DNA from: Rhizopus sp. PT2906
Taxonomy: Eukaryota; Mucoromycota; Mucoromycetes; Mucorales; Rhizopodaceae
Reading direction: 5' to 3'
Assembly (NCBI GenBank): GCA_025529335.1
Contig: JAMYHX010000202.1
Span: 1 to 64,000 of the forward strand
DNA: 64,000 nt
Shown one piece after another: positions 22,736 to 34,092 of the stretch (the first letter of the stretch is position 1; the number at the start of each line of letters is the position of its first letter). A program made the translations under genes and the position numbers. Under the pieces are notes generated by a model. It saw nothing but the letters and a program-made list of their open reading frames with translations. It was not told the DNA's origin and searched no databases.

Positions 22736-24224
22736 AGTCATAGACATTTGAAGAGAAAGGCTGCTAAATTTTTTTAATTAGATTCGGTCGTAGCTTTTTA
22801 ATTGCGATAGCAATTTAATGTTCCCGCCATGACTACACTTATGCTGGACGATCTGATTGGAAGATAACTGTTTTCGTTTCAGCTCCATACCAATATGGAG
22901 TATCATCTCGAGGCAAAAGGGAGCCACACGAGTCGAAATATTTGCAGTAATAATTCAGCTTGAAGAGTGTATTCAGACAGATAAAGAAGAACAAATTGAG
23001 ATAACCAAACTATGAATAAGGGAGCTATTATCTGCGTTTCAGTTTAGAATGTTTTTTCTTTTTGAAATGGAGAATAGTACGATAACTAGTAAATGGATGA
23101 TACATTATAATTGTTTACTTGCGCCATAGCTAATGTAGTACCATTCTTTGCTTCCAAAATTAATGCTTCGTACAAAAGAAAGTGTATAACTTATAGTGAA
23201 TTTAAATAACTAATCAATATAGTATCGACAGATAGATTTAGCAAAAGAAAACACATACATGAGTTCCTTTCATAATTTGAAATGGTTATCAGAAAGTAAG
23301 TCATTTGTGAATATTAGTTGGCATAATTTATGCTATATATGATGAGCTACTTCAGTTACGTAAAAATGATCAGCTAATTGTGGTCGGCCAATCCAAGTTT
23401 GGAGTAAATGTGATCCCAAGGTCCAGGGATGTCTCGTAAGACGTGTAAAAATGGTCATACAACAATATAAATGACTTTATCGAGTGTGCGCTACATAGGA
23501 TGTACCACAAGAAAAGTATATCCTAATAGAGCAATCGATGGTGCAATCCTTCAATGTTATTGTGCACTTTGCGTAATGATGAATGTGGGAACTAACTGTG
23601 AGAACCGAATGTGAGAAAGATGCTTGCTTAGATTAAAATAAGCTACATGTGTGTGTGTTCAAAATGAGCTGTAATAGGGTTGTTATGGTTATTGTCATGA
23701 GGAACGCGCTGCTATGATACGCATACCTGTTACTGCCTAGACAACACTGTCGCTCTTTCTATAATCCAGCATTTCTTTTGTTTTTTCCAAAGCGGCGAAC
23801 TTTATTGGACCATTCGATTGAGCAATCATATGCCTCTAGTTTTGTAATCGCATTCCTTTTTAAGATATGTTAAACTGCGGTTTAATATGTGGCGATGCCT
23901 TTGACGAATAGGATATCTTGTAGCTGACACCATCCTTAAGGTGAACCAATAGATTTAATGTGCTACTATATCTAATACTATGGAAACTTTAATATAATCC
24001 TCATCACACAAAAGTAGCAAGATATTTAGTGATATCCTTAGTCTAAAAGAATGAATACATGATGATAAATAAAAATTGAATGATATCTGATGACATTTTT
24101 ATAATGTATCTTGTCAAAGGTAAGAAAGATCATAGGAGAAAAACTTTTTCTACTGGAAGCTTCGGAGATCAATCAGTTGCTATGAAATTAAAATGGCTAG
24201 ATCTCTTTTTTATGAACTCGATCA
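22736..24224. other. Long intergenic region
   Basis: About 1.5 kb upstream of the amino acid permease. No supported gene, repeat pair or RNA gene was found. It includes several GATA/TATC cores, the kind of site used by nitrogen-regulating GATA factors, but such cores are expected by chance at this AT content. Confidence 0.45.
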
Positions 24225-24233
24225 TATATAAAG
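24225..24233 (+). promoter_or_regulatory. TATA box of the amino acid permease
   Basis: TATATAAAG stands 157 bases before the permease start codon and is followed by a CT-rich leader. It is the only good core promoter motif in this stretch. Confidence 0.5.
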
Positions 24234-24381
24234 GCCATCTAATTGCTGCGATCGAAGAGGTTCTTTTCTTTATCTTACAAAATCCGGGTCTCTGGCCACA
24301 ACAGCAGTCTTTCGATAATCCTCTCCCTTTTTAACTTTAAAAAGGCAACCCACATATATCAACTCTCTTTAATTAATAAAT

Positions 24382-26007
24382 ATGGACAACGAAAAAGTTC
24401 AAGTAGTCAGCGAAACAACCACTATCGAGTATGCCGATACATGCAAGTCTGAGCAATCCAACACAGAAAAGCGTCACTCTTTAAAGCGTGGGCTTAAGGC
24501 TCGCCACATCCAAATGATTGCTTTGGGCGGTACAATCGGTACCGGTCTCTTCATGGCTTCTGGTAAAGCTATCGTAAACGGCGGCCCTGGTGGCGCTATT
24601 GTTGCTTATGGTCTTGTTGGTATCCTCGTCTATTGTGTTATGATGAGCTTAGGTGAAATGGCTGCTTTAGTTCCTGTTGCTGGCTCCTTCTCTCATTTTG
24701 CTACTCGTTTTGTTGACCCTTCCTTGGGGTTCTGCGTCGGTTGGATTTACTGGGCCAATTGGGCCGTTGGTGTCGCTGTAGAGCTTACTGGTGTTGCCAT
24801 GATCATGGAATATTGGGTCAAGACTGTCAACAGTGTCATCTGGAGTGTTATCTGTCTTGCTATTCTCGTCGCTATCAATGTCTTTTCTGTAAAAGGCTAT
24901 GGTGAAGTTGAATACTGGATGTCATTTATCAAGATTTTGATCGTCGTTATTTTCATCATTGTTGGTCTCTGTGTTGATACAGGGGCTGTTGGTGGTGTCA
25001 ACATTGGTGTCTCAAACTTCCATTTGCCTGGTGGCGCCTTCCCTCATGGTTTCCTCGGTGTATTCAATGTATTCATTACTGCTGCCTTCTCTTTCAATGG
25101 TGTTGAAATCGCTGGTATCACTGCTGGTGAATCTGCCAATCCTCACAAGACTGTCCCAGCTGCTGTCAAGCAAGTGTTTATCCGTATTGTCTTGTTCTAT
25201 GTCCTTTCCATTTTGGTTATTGGTCTTGTCATCCCTTACACTAACACTCAACTCTTGAACGGCTCCAAAGATATTTCTGTCTCTCCATTCACTCTTGTCT
25301 TTGAAAAGGCTGGTGCTGCCTGGGCAGCTGATTTGATGAATGCAATCATTTTGGTCACCATGGTCTCTGCTGGTAATTCAGGTGTCTACTCCTCCTCCCG
25401 TACTTTACTCTCCTTGGCTGAAGATGGATATGCTCCTCGATTCTTTACACGTGTCAACCGCTTCGGTATCCCTATCTGGTCTGTCTTGGCTACCTGTTCA
25501 ATTGGTTGTCTTGCTTTCCTGACCTCTCTTTTTGGATCCGGTGTTGTTTTCAACTGGTTAACTTGCTTGACTTCACTTGCCGGTTTGATCACTTGGGTTT
25601 CCATTTGCATCACCCATATTCGTTTCCGCTTAGGCTATTTGGCTCAAGGACGTTCGCTTACAGCACTTCCTTACGTTGCTCCTTTATTTCCAATCTGTGA
25701 TATTGTTGTCATCGTCATTGGTACAATCATCATTTTTGGTCAAGGTTATGCGACCTTCATCGCTCCTATTCAAGCCTCTAATGTGATCTCCAGTTACATT
25801 GGTTTAATCCTTGCTGTTGTTCTCTATCTCGGACATAAGATATGGAAACGCCCAGGTTTCGTCAAATACGCCGACATGGACTTTGAAACTGGTACTATTC
25901 AAGACACTGTCCTTGATATTCGCAAGGATGAAGGATTAGATGAAAATGGCAATCCTCTTCCTTTGTGGAGACGTATTTGGAACAAGTTTATAGATATCGT
26001 TGCTTAA
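24382..26007 (+). CDS. Amino acid permease, APC/YAT family
   Basis: An intronless 541-residue plasma-membrane amino acid/proton symporter. After a hydrophilic N-terminal 45 residues, the family signature starts LKARHIQMIALGGTIGTGLF, with the GTIGTGLF substrate-binding loop of TM1. About twelve hydrophobic segments follow, including the FNGVEIAGITAGESANPHKT stretch (TM6 and the conserved E-x-x-NP) and SAGNSGVYSSSRTLLSLAED (TM8 region). The C terminus (KYADMDFETGTIQDTV) is hydrophilic and acidic, as in fungal permeases whose tails are ubiquitinated. Substrate cannot be decided from sequence. Codon use is biased to C-ending codons compared with neighbours, hinting at high expression. The start is the first ATG after the TATA box. 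Confidence 0.96.
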   Translation: MDNEKVQVVSETTTIEYADTCKSEQSNTEKRHSLKRGLKARHIQMIALGGTIGTGLFMASGKAIVNGGPGGAIVAYGLVGILVYCVMMSLGEMAALVPVAGSFSHFATRFVDPSLGFCVGWIYWANWAVGVAVELTGVAMIMEYWVKTVNSVIWSVICLAILVAINVFSVKGYGEVEYWMSFIKILIVVIFIIVGLCVDTGAVGGVNIGVSNFHLPGGAFPHGFLGVFNVFITAAFSFNGVEIAGITAGESANPHKTVPAAVKQVFIRIVLFYVLSILVIGLVIPYTNTQLLNGSKDISVSPFTLVFEKAGAAWAADLMNAIILVTMVSAGNSGVYSSSRTLLSLAEDGYAPRFFTRVNRFGIPIWSVLATCSIGCLAFLTSLFGSGVVFNWLTCLTSLAGLITWVSICITHIRFRLGYLAQGRSLTALPYVAPLFPICDIVVIVIGTIIIFGQGYATFIAPIQASNVISSYIGLILAVVLYLGHKIWKRPGFVKYADMDFETGTIQDTVLDIRKDEGLDENGNPLPLWRRIWNKFIDIVA

Positions 26008-26567
26008 ATTTTGTATATAATGTTTTCAACAACATATGCAACAAAATTCATGTATATAGTAATATTTAGTTTTTAATATCAAAATTACATTCTTATATAA
26101 CTCATAATAAAATCATCCTTTCAACAAGAACCCAAAAAAGTGTATTCTATTATCAGTAAACGCTTAGTTTTTTTTTTTTGGCTGATAAACTGAGTCTTAC
26201 GATCATACAAGGTAAAGCTGCGTGATGATTAGTCTTAGTTTTTCAGCTTGTAAAGCTTTGTATGCACACAAGATATATTTAATATTTTCGTCATCTTTTA
26301 TTATCAGAAAAAAGTGATCTGGTAATACCTCCGCTAAAGACGCTGCTTGGCATCAAGTAAAAAAAAAAAATTTCATTTGCTCATATAAAAAGAAGTAACA
26401 CCAAGAGAACAATCGTTGGTTAGTATAAAAACTGTTCTTTTTCACAGTAAAATATATTTCTCCTAGAATCATTCTAGACAACGCTTTATAAACAATAAAT
26501 CCTTACGTCCTTTAAAGTATTCAATCACCTATCAAAAGCTCTCTTATAATTTATTTTTATACTATCC
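26008..26567. other. Intergenic, permease to acyltransferase
   Basis: AT-rich spacer holding the permease 3' end and the acyltransferase promoter. A TATA-like TATAAAA occurs at 26424-26430, 138 bases before the acyltransferase ATG. No gene seen. Confidence 0.5.
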
Positions 26568-27971
26568 ATGACAACCACGAGACAAGCAAGACCACTGGGA
26601 TTATTGGAAAAATATCAACTGTCCAAACATTTGCTCAATGCTTACGGTAGTGTTGCCTTTTCAGCTGAACTGGAACATCCAATAAGAGAAGATCAAGAGG
26701 ACATGAAGCAATTTTATGTAGCTTGGTTCTTGCCTGCATTAAAAAAGCTAATAGAGAAGCATTCAGCACTCAGTTTAGTCGTGCGAGATGCATATACAAG
26801 TAATCCTCGCTTAGAGATCCTAAATGGCATTGATTTGTCTAAAGTTTTGGATATATCATTTGAAGACACGACTATCGAAAAGCTTACTCAGGAACAGTGC
26901 TCAAAAGATTTTGACCTGAACGCGCTCACTCCACTCTGGCAACTGAAGATTGTACCTTTGAGTCAGAGTCGCTGTTTAGCAGCACTTGGATTGAATCATA
27001 TCATTGGCGACGGCAATAGTCTCCGTGTGTTTTGGATGGAACTCTTGGAAGCGTTGGAATCACATGATCAGGACAAGGGCGTAAATAATCAGATTATACA
27101 AACGCCAGAACATTTGGAAGCGCCTTTGACTCTTGAATCATGTGGCCTGCCTTCTCTGTCACTTTTAACAGACGTCTTGCCTGTTTTAGCCAAAGGTTAC
27201 CTCGAATCTGTGTCCCAAACTCTACTCGGAGATACTGAATGGAGAGGCGATTTCCCTGCTGTCGATGGAGAAGCACACAAGACAGAAATTAAGGTGAACA
27301 AGATATGTCGAGAAAAGTGGACAAAGATACTAGCAGAAGCCAAGAAGCGTCAAATGTCTGGTCATGCCATTCTTCAAACTCTTCATATCTTGACATGGGC
27401 TACTCTTTATTCTGATTCTAAATGGAATACGATAAGCATGCATACGCCCATTAACTGTCGTCCTTTATGTAACCCGCCTATTCCTCAAACACAAATGGGA
27501 AATTTTGTAGGCTCCTATGAAAGTCGATGGTCATTAGAATACCTTGGACGAGCGATTACAGCCGATGACGACGAGCTGGTTTGGTCAATGGCAAAGAAAT
27601 ACTATGATAATTTACAAAAGAACAAGATGAATTCAGTCAAACTTTCATTACTGCTAAGCTATTTACCAGAGTTCCCTACATCCTATTGTGATTTCTGGAG
27701 ATCAAAACGGAAGTATGCCATGAAGAGAAAGGGAGGAGTAGAACATTCAGACTTGGGTAAAATAGCATGGACAGGCACACGTTGGAGATTAGTATCAATG
27801 TATTTCTGTCAGAGTGCTCATACATATAGTAATGCCCTTGGTATACAATCTATATGCTTAAATGGTGAATTATATTATACCCTTTGCTGGCAAAAGAATG
27901 CATTGAATAAAGATAGAATAGATGCATTTAATAGAGCACTTGATCACTTGGTGGACAAGATAGCAAAATAA
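26568..27971 (+). CDS. Condensation-fold acyltransferase (AATase-like)
   Basis: An intronless 467-residue protein of the CoA-dependent acyltransferase/condensation superfamily, related to fungal alcohol O-acetyltransferases. The catalytic HxxxDG motif is seen in AALGLNHIIGDGNSLRVFW at about residue 145. The N-terminal half starts ARPLGLLEKYQLSKHLLNAY, a usual AATase opening. Near residue 295-320 is the second-domain block MHTPINCRPLCNPPIPQTQM, in the place of the family's NxR/PxxxxG strand. The likely reaction is transfer of an acyl group from CoA to an alcohol or amine; the true substrate is unknown. No signal peptide or membrane helix is seen. Its neighbours give no pathway context. Confidence 0.88.
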   Translation: MTTTRQARPLGLLEKYQLSKHLLNAYGSVAFSAELEHPIREDQEDMKQFYVAWFLPALKKLIEKHSALSLVVRDAYTSNPRLEILNGIDLSKVLDISFEDTTIEKLTQEQCSKDFDLNALTPLWQLKIVPLSQSRCLAALGLNHIIGDGNSLRVFWMELLEALESHDQDKGVNNQIIQTPEHLEAPLTLESCGLPSLSLLTDVLPVLAKGYLESVSQTLLGDTEWRGDFPAVDGEAHKTEIKVNKICREKWTKILAEAKKRQMSGHAILQTLHILTWATLYSDSKWNTISMHTPINCRPLCNPPIPQTQMGNFVGSYESRWSLEYLGRAITADDDELVWSMAKKYYDNLQKNKMNSVKLSLLLSYLPEFPTSYCDFWRSKRKYAMKRKGGVEHSDLGKIAWTGTRWRLVSMYFCQSAHTYSNALGIQSICLNGELYYTLCWQKNALNKDRIDAFNRALDHLVDKIAK

Positions 27972-28140
27972 GTACAAATAAATAGGGAATAACCATCTAT
28001 GTGTGTGATACACTTCTTTGATTTCTTTATTTGGTGTTTGTGTGTTGTTAAAAATTGAGTTACTTTTTTTATTCTTTTTCTCTTCTTCTCTTCTCTCTCA
28101 TCTCTTTATTTTTTAAATTCTCCTCCTTTTTTTATAAACA

Positions 28141-28938
<798 letters not shown>

Positions 28939-29123
28939 ATAAAACAGTACTCTTATATCTTTACTATGGTATTGCTTAAAACTCAGACAATAGTAGGCTA
29001 TCTTTTGATTATACACATATTTTATATATGTATATCTTTATGATAGAAGACCAAGTCAAGGTGAGAAGATGGGATGGGGAAAGAGACGGAGAGAGGGAAA
29101 GGAAAAGGAGAAATGAAAGTGAA

Positions 29124-29164
<41 letters not shown>

Positions 29165-29438
29165 AAGGTTGTGTGTCTGGGATTTAATGGTTTGTAAAGT
29201 AAATCATCAGAATTAAATCATTCCCCAGAAAGAGCAAGTGGTTTCTTTAACTCTTTTTGCTTTATAGTATTAATCTATTTTTGCGCAAAGCTGAATTTTA
29301 AGTGATTGGTGATGGTGGCTTTTACGTGTGGCCTATTGGTTTATTTTTTAAACTTTTTTCCCTCTCCTTCTCTCTTTCCGCTCTCTCTCTGCTTTTTTTT
29401 CTTTCTTTGTTTAAAAGGGGAAAAAATAAACATAAAAT
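28939..29438. other. Intergenic with GA and CT tracts
   Basis: Holds the Cdc42 3' flank and the promoter of the SR protein. A GA microsatellite lies at about 29130-29158 and a T/C-rich tract at 29345-29410 just before the next start codon. No gene seen. Confidence 0.5.
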
Positions 29439-30724
29439 ATGTCAACAAGAGTTTACCTTGGTCGCCTTTCTCGCTCTGCTAATAAGCGTGACATTGAGCG
29501 TCTCTTTAGAGGTTATGGCGACATTCGCGAAATTAACTTGAAATCTGGTTTTGGTTTTGTTGAATTTGCTAGTGAAAAAGATGCTAAAGATGCTGTATAT
29601 GATTTCCACGGCAAGAGCTTCCTTGGTGAAAGGTAACAAAGATGACTATTGAATACTTAACATTTACTTATAAATTGAAATAGATTGATTGTTGAAATTG
29701 CTAGAGGAGCTCGTCGCCATGACGAAAGACGTCCTCGTGGAAATGATAGGTAAATTTCATAAATAACCTATATTATTAATAATGTTGATGACTCATAAAT
29801 TTAATAGAAGTCGCTCTCGTTATCGATTGATTGTTGAGAATATTGCTCCTGGAACGAACTGGCAGGTACGGACCGCTCTTCTTTTTACCACCCCCTCCTC
29901 CCTTTTATCCTGGTCTTTAGCCTTTTGGGCAAGACTCTCTACTTTATTTTCTTTGGGGGGTGCTTAAACCATGTTATTCTGTTATCTCTTACCGCTCTCC
30001 CTTCTCTGTTGGCTTTGTCTTCCTTGGGAACCTTCTTACATAGGACCTTAAAGATATGATGCGTAAAGCTGGTGAAGTTACTTTTGCTGATATCTCTCGT
30101 GATCATCCCACAGAAGGGTAAGAAGAAGGTAAACTAGCTTTAGTATATTAAATCGTTTGTCTAGTATTGTTGAATTCCATGTACGTGAAGATATGGAATA
30201 TGCTTTGAGAAAATTAAATGACCGCGAGTTGAACGGTCAGCGTGTCCAACTTCGCGAGGTAAGCTATTTAATATGTGTCCAATGTTTTTTCTAACTGTTT
30301 CATTAGGACCCCATCAAGGTCGAGCGTTATTCTCGTCGTTCCCGTTCTCGCTCCAAATCTCGCAGCAGAACTCCTCCTCGCCGTCGCCGTCGTTCTCCCT
30401 CTCATTCTCGTAGCCGTAGCCCTCCTCGTCGTCGTCGTCGTTCTCCTTCTCGTTCTCCTTCTCGCTCCCCCTCTCGTTCTCGTTCTGTTTCTGAGTCTCC
30501 TCGTAGAAAGAGAACCAGAAGAGGCGAAACTCCTGAACGCGATGACAGTCGTATTAGAAGACGCAGCAACTCCAAGCCCAGAAGCCGTTCTCGTAGTCCC
30601 GCCAAGTCTATGGATGATTCTTCTCCAAGATCCCCTCGTAGCGAAGGAAGGTAAAGTATACATGATTGATATAGTGCATTTATTAAGTACTCACATGTGT
30701 CATAGTGCTCACGATGACGAATAA
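29439..30724 (+). CDS. SR splicing factor, two RRMs and RS tail
   Basis: A nuclear SR protein that promotes splice-site choice, close to S. pombe Srp2 or animal SRSF4/5/6. RRM1 starts TRVYLGRLSRSANKRDIERL and has the RNP1 octamer-like SGFGFVEF. A short RGARRHDERR linker leads to RRM2 (YRLIVENIAPGTNWQ|DLKDMMRKAGEV), where the NW-QDLKD sequence corresponds to the SWQDLKD hallmark of SR pseudo-RRMs. The RS domain (from about 30310) is Arg-Ser rich, followed by SPRRKRTRRGE and an acidic end HDDE. Six exons join in frame; the final mini exon gives SAHDDE. The intron between NWQ and DLKD is about 175 bases, three times the others. Stop at 30722-30724. Confidence 0.94.
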
Positions 30725-30962
30725 ATGATACACAAGGTGCACACAGCTATTTCTGTAGGCCCTTGTTTCTTCAATAGCTATGTCTCTTTTTTCCTTCTCT
30801 TTTCCTTTCTCTTTCTCACTCTCTATCACTTTCCTTTATCTTCCTCTCTTGTTTCAAGTTTTATTTTTTTCTTTCTTTTATAAACAAATAAAAAAGTACA
30901 AATGTCAAATTACTTGAAGCGATTGTAATTGTCTAAAGAGACAGCAACAACAAAAAAAAAAA

Positions 30963-31857
30963 ATGCAAGATTCATGTACTCATGCCACACCCATTAGTTA
31001 TCCTCTGCAGTGGTTCAAATTAAGAGGCTCAGCTGTCAATAAAGCGTCTGATGTTGTCTTGCATTCTGCTCCATTAGATCAAGAAAAGGCTGTTGAAGCA
31101 GTCAAACGTACATTTCAAGCTATAGATTTCAATTCTCTCACTTTTTCAGTCCATACCAAGAAATCAAGTATTCCCGGAGCAGGTAAACCATTCTTTTTAA
31201 AAAGATTATTTAACCTTCCATTATATATACGTATAGGATTGGGCGTTTACTTAAGTGGACAAAAGCAGACAAGAGGGCAGATTGTATGCTTTTATCCAGG
31301 TACGATCTATTTGCCGTCAGATCCTATTTTATTTGTAAGCATAGCCAATGAGTATATCCTGAAATGCGTCGACGGTTTATATGTTGATGGAAAATCAACC
31401 GGGTTATCTGGACGGATATACAGATCTGTCTATAAGCGAGAGAATTGGCCTGGAGCAATAGAAATAAGTGATTGTAGCTGGATGAATCAATCAAGGTTTG
31501 TTTAAAGAGAAATAGAAATATCGTATTATTAAACAGGTTGTATCAGAAGAAGTAATCCATTGGCGATCGGTCAAATGGTTAACAATTGTACAGGGACACA
31601 CAAGGCTAATGGTAACTAAAAAAAAAAAGAGGGAAAAAGATAAAGATATTTACAAGTGACATATAGTCTGTTATCAAGAGATAGATTTACCTATCCAATT
31701 CCCTTCCGAGTTAAGGAAGTACATACCAAACATGTATTGGAACACAATTATCGATCCAATGAGCTATCCTATGCGTGTAATTGCACTTGTTACACTTAGA
31801 GATGTTGAACCAGGTGAAGAACTCTTTTCAACATATATGGATCTTGTACATTCTTAA
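30963..31857 (+). CDS. SET-domain protein, SETD9 family
   Basis: A probable lysine methyltransferase of the little-studied SETD9 family. Exon 1 (from 30963) ends SSIPGAG; the next exon reads LGVYLSGQKQTRGQIVCFYP, the typical SET opening. The insert LKCVDGLYVDGKSTGLSGRI and YRSVYKRENWPGAIEISDCS matches the unusual SETD9 middle. A later exon gives NPLAIGQMVNNCTGTHKANV, the SET N-H/N-C cofactor motif in SETD9 form (NNC), then CYQEIDLPIQFPSELRKYIP. The C-terminal VALVTLRDVEPGEELFSTY is the classic SET end with catalytic Tyr. Total about 265 residues. Stop at 31855-31857. Targets are unknown. Confidence 0.88.
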
Positions 31858-32413
31858 AGTGGAAGACTGTGTGCAAAAATAAAGAGTATATCTCCTAGCT
31901 CTCTATTTTATGATTGGTGATTAGCCTTGTTATCTTTATTTAGATTAGATAAACATTTGTACTCAAAAAAATGACTCCTGTCCAATAATCAAGAGCACTT
32001 TAAGTGTCAAGTGATTCGATCAAATATACTCTTCCTTTAAGCTGTATACTTAAATGGCTCATTTCAACATCATAAAGAAATCCACAAGATATTGTATCGC
32101 GTTGATCGTAAAAAGCTGAGCTTCAAACAACAAAAAGATGGCAATTAAGTTTACGTGGCATCGTACCTAATTTACTTGGAGGCACCAAAAATTAGTCATT
32201 TTTCATAGCAACTGTGTAACGATCATTGATGGAAACCATAGTTACACCAGATAAGCAAAGTGTGTTTTTATTCTCCTTTTTTATTTGTTAATTGACAGTC
32301 AATGTGAATTAAATAACCCAAATGAAAAAATACATATGTACAAGAAAGATAAAAAGGAATGAAAGGAATAAATAGCTATGATACAAGTGTGTGCGGCAAA
32401 CAGAAGGGGGATA
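31858..32413. other. Intergenic region
   Basis: Tail-to-tail spacer between SETD9 and mitoferrin. AT-rich, with no gene, repeat or RNA found. Confidence 0.5.
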
Positions 32414-33414
32414 TTATAGAGTAAGGTATTTTTCTTGAATACTTGCGTTGTCTTTGGCACTAATGAACCATTTGAAGTATTCGTAAACACTCCAGCTTAT
32501 GGCCGCGCTGGGCATATGTGTTAATACTCTTGGTTTAAATCCTCTAAAAAATCCGCTAATTCCATATCTTTCCTTGATAATTTGTGCGGCATCTAAAAGT
32601 CCAGAGGCATTTCGGATACGAGGGTCGCTGTTTTGTCCACGGGTCTGAAGTAGTGTCTTGACGACGTCTAATGGTGTTGTTATGGAGGATGCAATGGCAC
32701 CTGCTAAGCAACCAGCGATGGCATGTGTCTTGGGATCGTATTGGCCTGAGGGATTCAACACCTTGCGGAAATATTCATAGGTAGAGAATTGAATTGATTG
32801 GAATGGGATAGACATGGTCAAGGTCGTAGGTAATGAGATGTAGAATGCCTTTAAGCCTTCTTTAGCATACACATGTCGAGCACAATCTCTGACAGACATG
32901 AAAACACTATCGCCAAGCTGCATACGCTGTTTTACCACATCAAATGGGTTCATAAAGGCATCGTGTACAAGTGTAGCACAAGCACCAGCAACAGCAGTCA
33001 TCAGAGGATGGTGTCCTTCTGCATTACCTCCAAAAAAATCTTTACATGCTTCATAAGTACCAAAATGAAGTGCATGTGCAGGACCAGCACCCACTACTAC
33101 CGAATTAACGCCACGCCAAAGGTTACGTGAAGCAGCTTTATAAGATGGAGTACTCATAATAACAGAGCCAGTAGCAGCAGCAAGCATCTGTGGACGAGGG
33201 ACAGTTTGAATGACTTGCATACGAGTCTAATTGGTAAAAGACAGGGTTAGTTCATGCTGAATATGTCAGCTGCCTTTGTTTGTATGTGTACCTTGATGCT
33301 ATCAACTGGATACATGGCACAGTGTTCAGCAATGCCAGCAAAAGCACCAGCTAAAGCGTCTTGAGCAAGGGTGGCATTTTGTCCAAGGGACTCATAGTCG
33401 TATTCTTCTGTCAT
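32414..33414 (-). CDS. MRS3: Mitoferrin-type mitochondrial iron carrier
   Basis: A mitochondrial inner-membrane carrier of the MRS3/MRS4/mitoferrin group, importing ferrous iron for heme and Fe-S synthesis. Two exons: 33292-33414 (MTEEYDYESL to SIK) and 32414-33226 (TRMQVIQTV onward). All three carrier signatures are visible: YPVDSIKTRMQ, NPFDVVKQRMQ and TPLDVVKTLLQ. Iron-carrier-like contacts include GPAHALHFGTYEACKDFF (helix 2) and HDAFMNPFDVVKQRMQ (helix 3), as in mitoferrins, together with AISWSVYEYFKWF at the end. About 308 residues, the family size. Mrs3 and Mrs4 are not distinguishable here. Confidence 0.93.
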
Positions 33415-34092
33415 TTTATTCAAGAGTGGGGAAGAGCTGTTTTTATTATAGAAAAGAAAAGAAAATAAAAGGGAAAGAAAAAATATTATGAAAAAGATTT
33501 TTTTATAAGGAAAAAAGAATCTGATTACGAAAAAATACGCAAGCCATCTTTCCTGTTGACAACCAATAAAAATTTATCTGATAAAGATATTTGTTTATCC
33601 GTACTCCCCCGGAAGAGTAACACAGAAAAATCTGATTATCAAACAAAATTGATTTTACCAATCATTTCAAAAGATAAAATCTGATTAATCAATCATTTGT
33701 TTGCTACCAGTTACTCTGTTGCTCATCTCTTTGCCTCTCCCACAAGCGCAAAAAAAATACTTTAAAGCAAACCATACCCTTGTTCATCTGATAACTTTGT
33801 GAGCAGTTACACATGTTCATGACATTACGTTGTCAAGCCTCCCCCGTGGATTACTGCTTTTAGTTTTTCCTTGTTTTTCATCAACTTTTTATAAATTCTT
33901 AATCACAGCCCTCTTTTATTCTTGTTTATCGAAACGGGCCGAAGCAAAATAAGAAATCTTGTATTCCCATGTTCCCATTCTACTCGTATCTTTTTTTTCT
34001 CTGTTTTTCGACTGTGACTGTTTGTGACTATTGAACTGATTTTGTCTGGTTTAAAAAAAAGAGAGAGCAGCACATGAACAGAAACAGTACAG
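33415..34092. other. Divergent promoter region
   Basis: Between mitoferrin and the DEAH helicase, which point away from each other. It contains several TTGTTTGC/AATCAATC-like AT-rich runs, including repeated AATCTGATTA and its variants at 33522-33690. These could be paired homeodomain-like or simply AT-rich sites. No gene seen. Confidence 0.4.

Noticed and set aside
22780..22830. rRNA-like piece (GGTCGTAGC...)
   Set aside because: Just a short resemblance; no extended match to conserved rRNA helices.
30275..30724. 149-codon frame over the RS domain
   Set aside because: Shadow of the Arg-Ser repeats of the SR protein in another frame.
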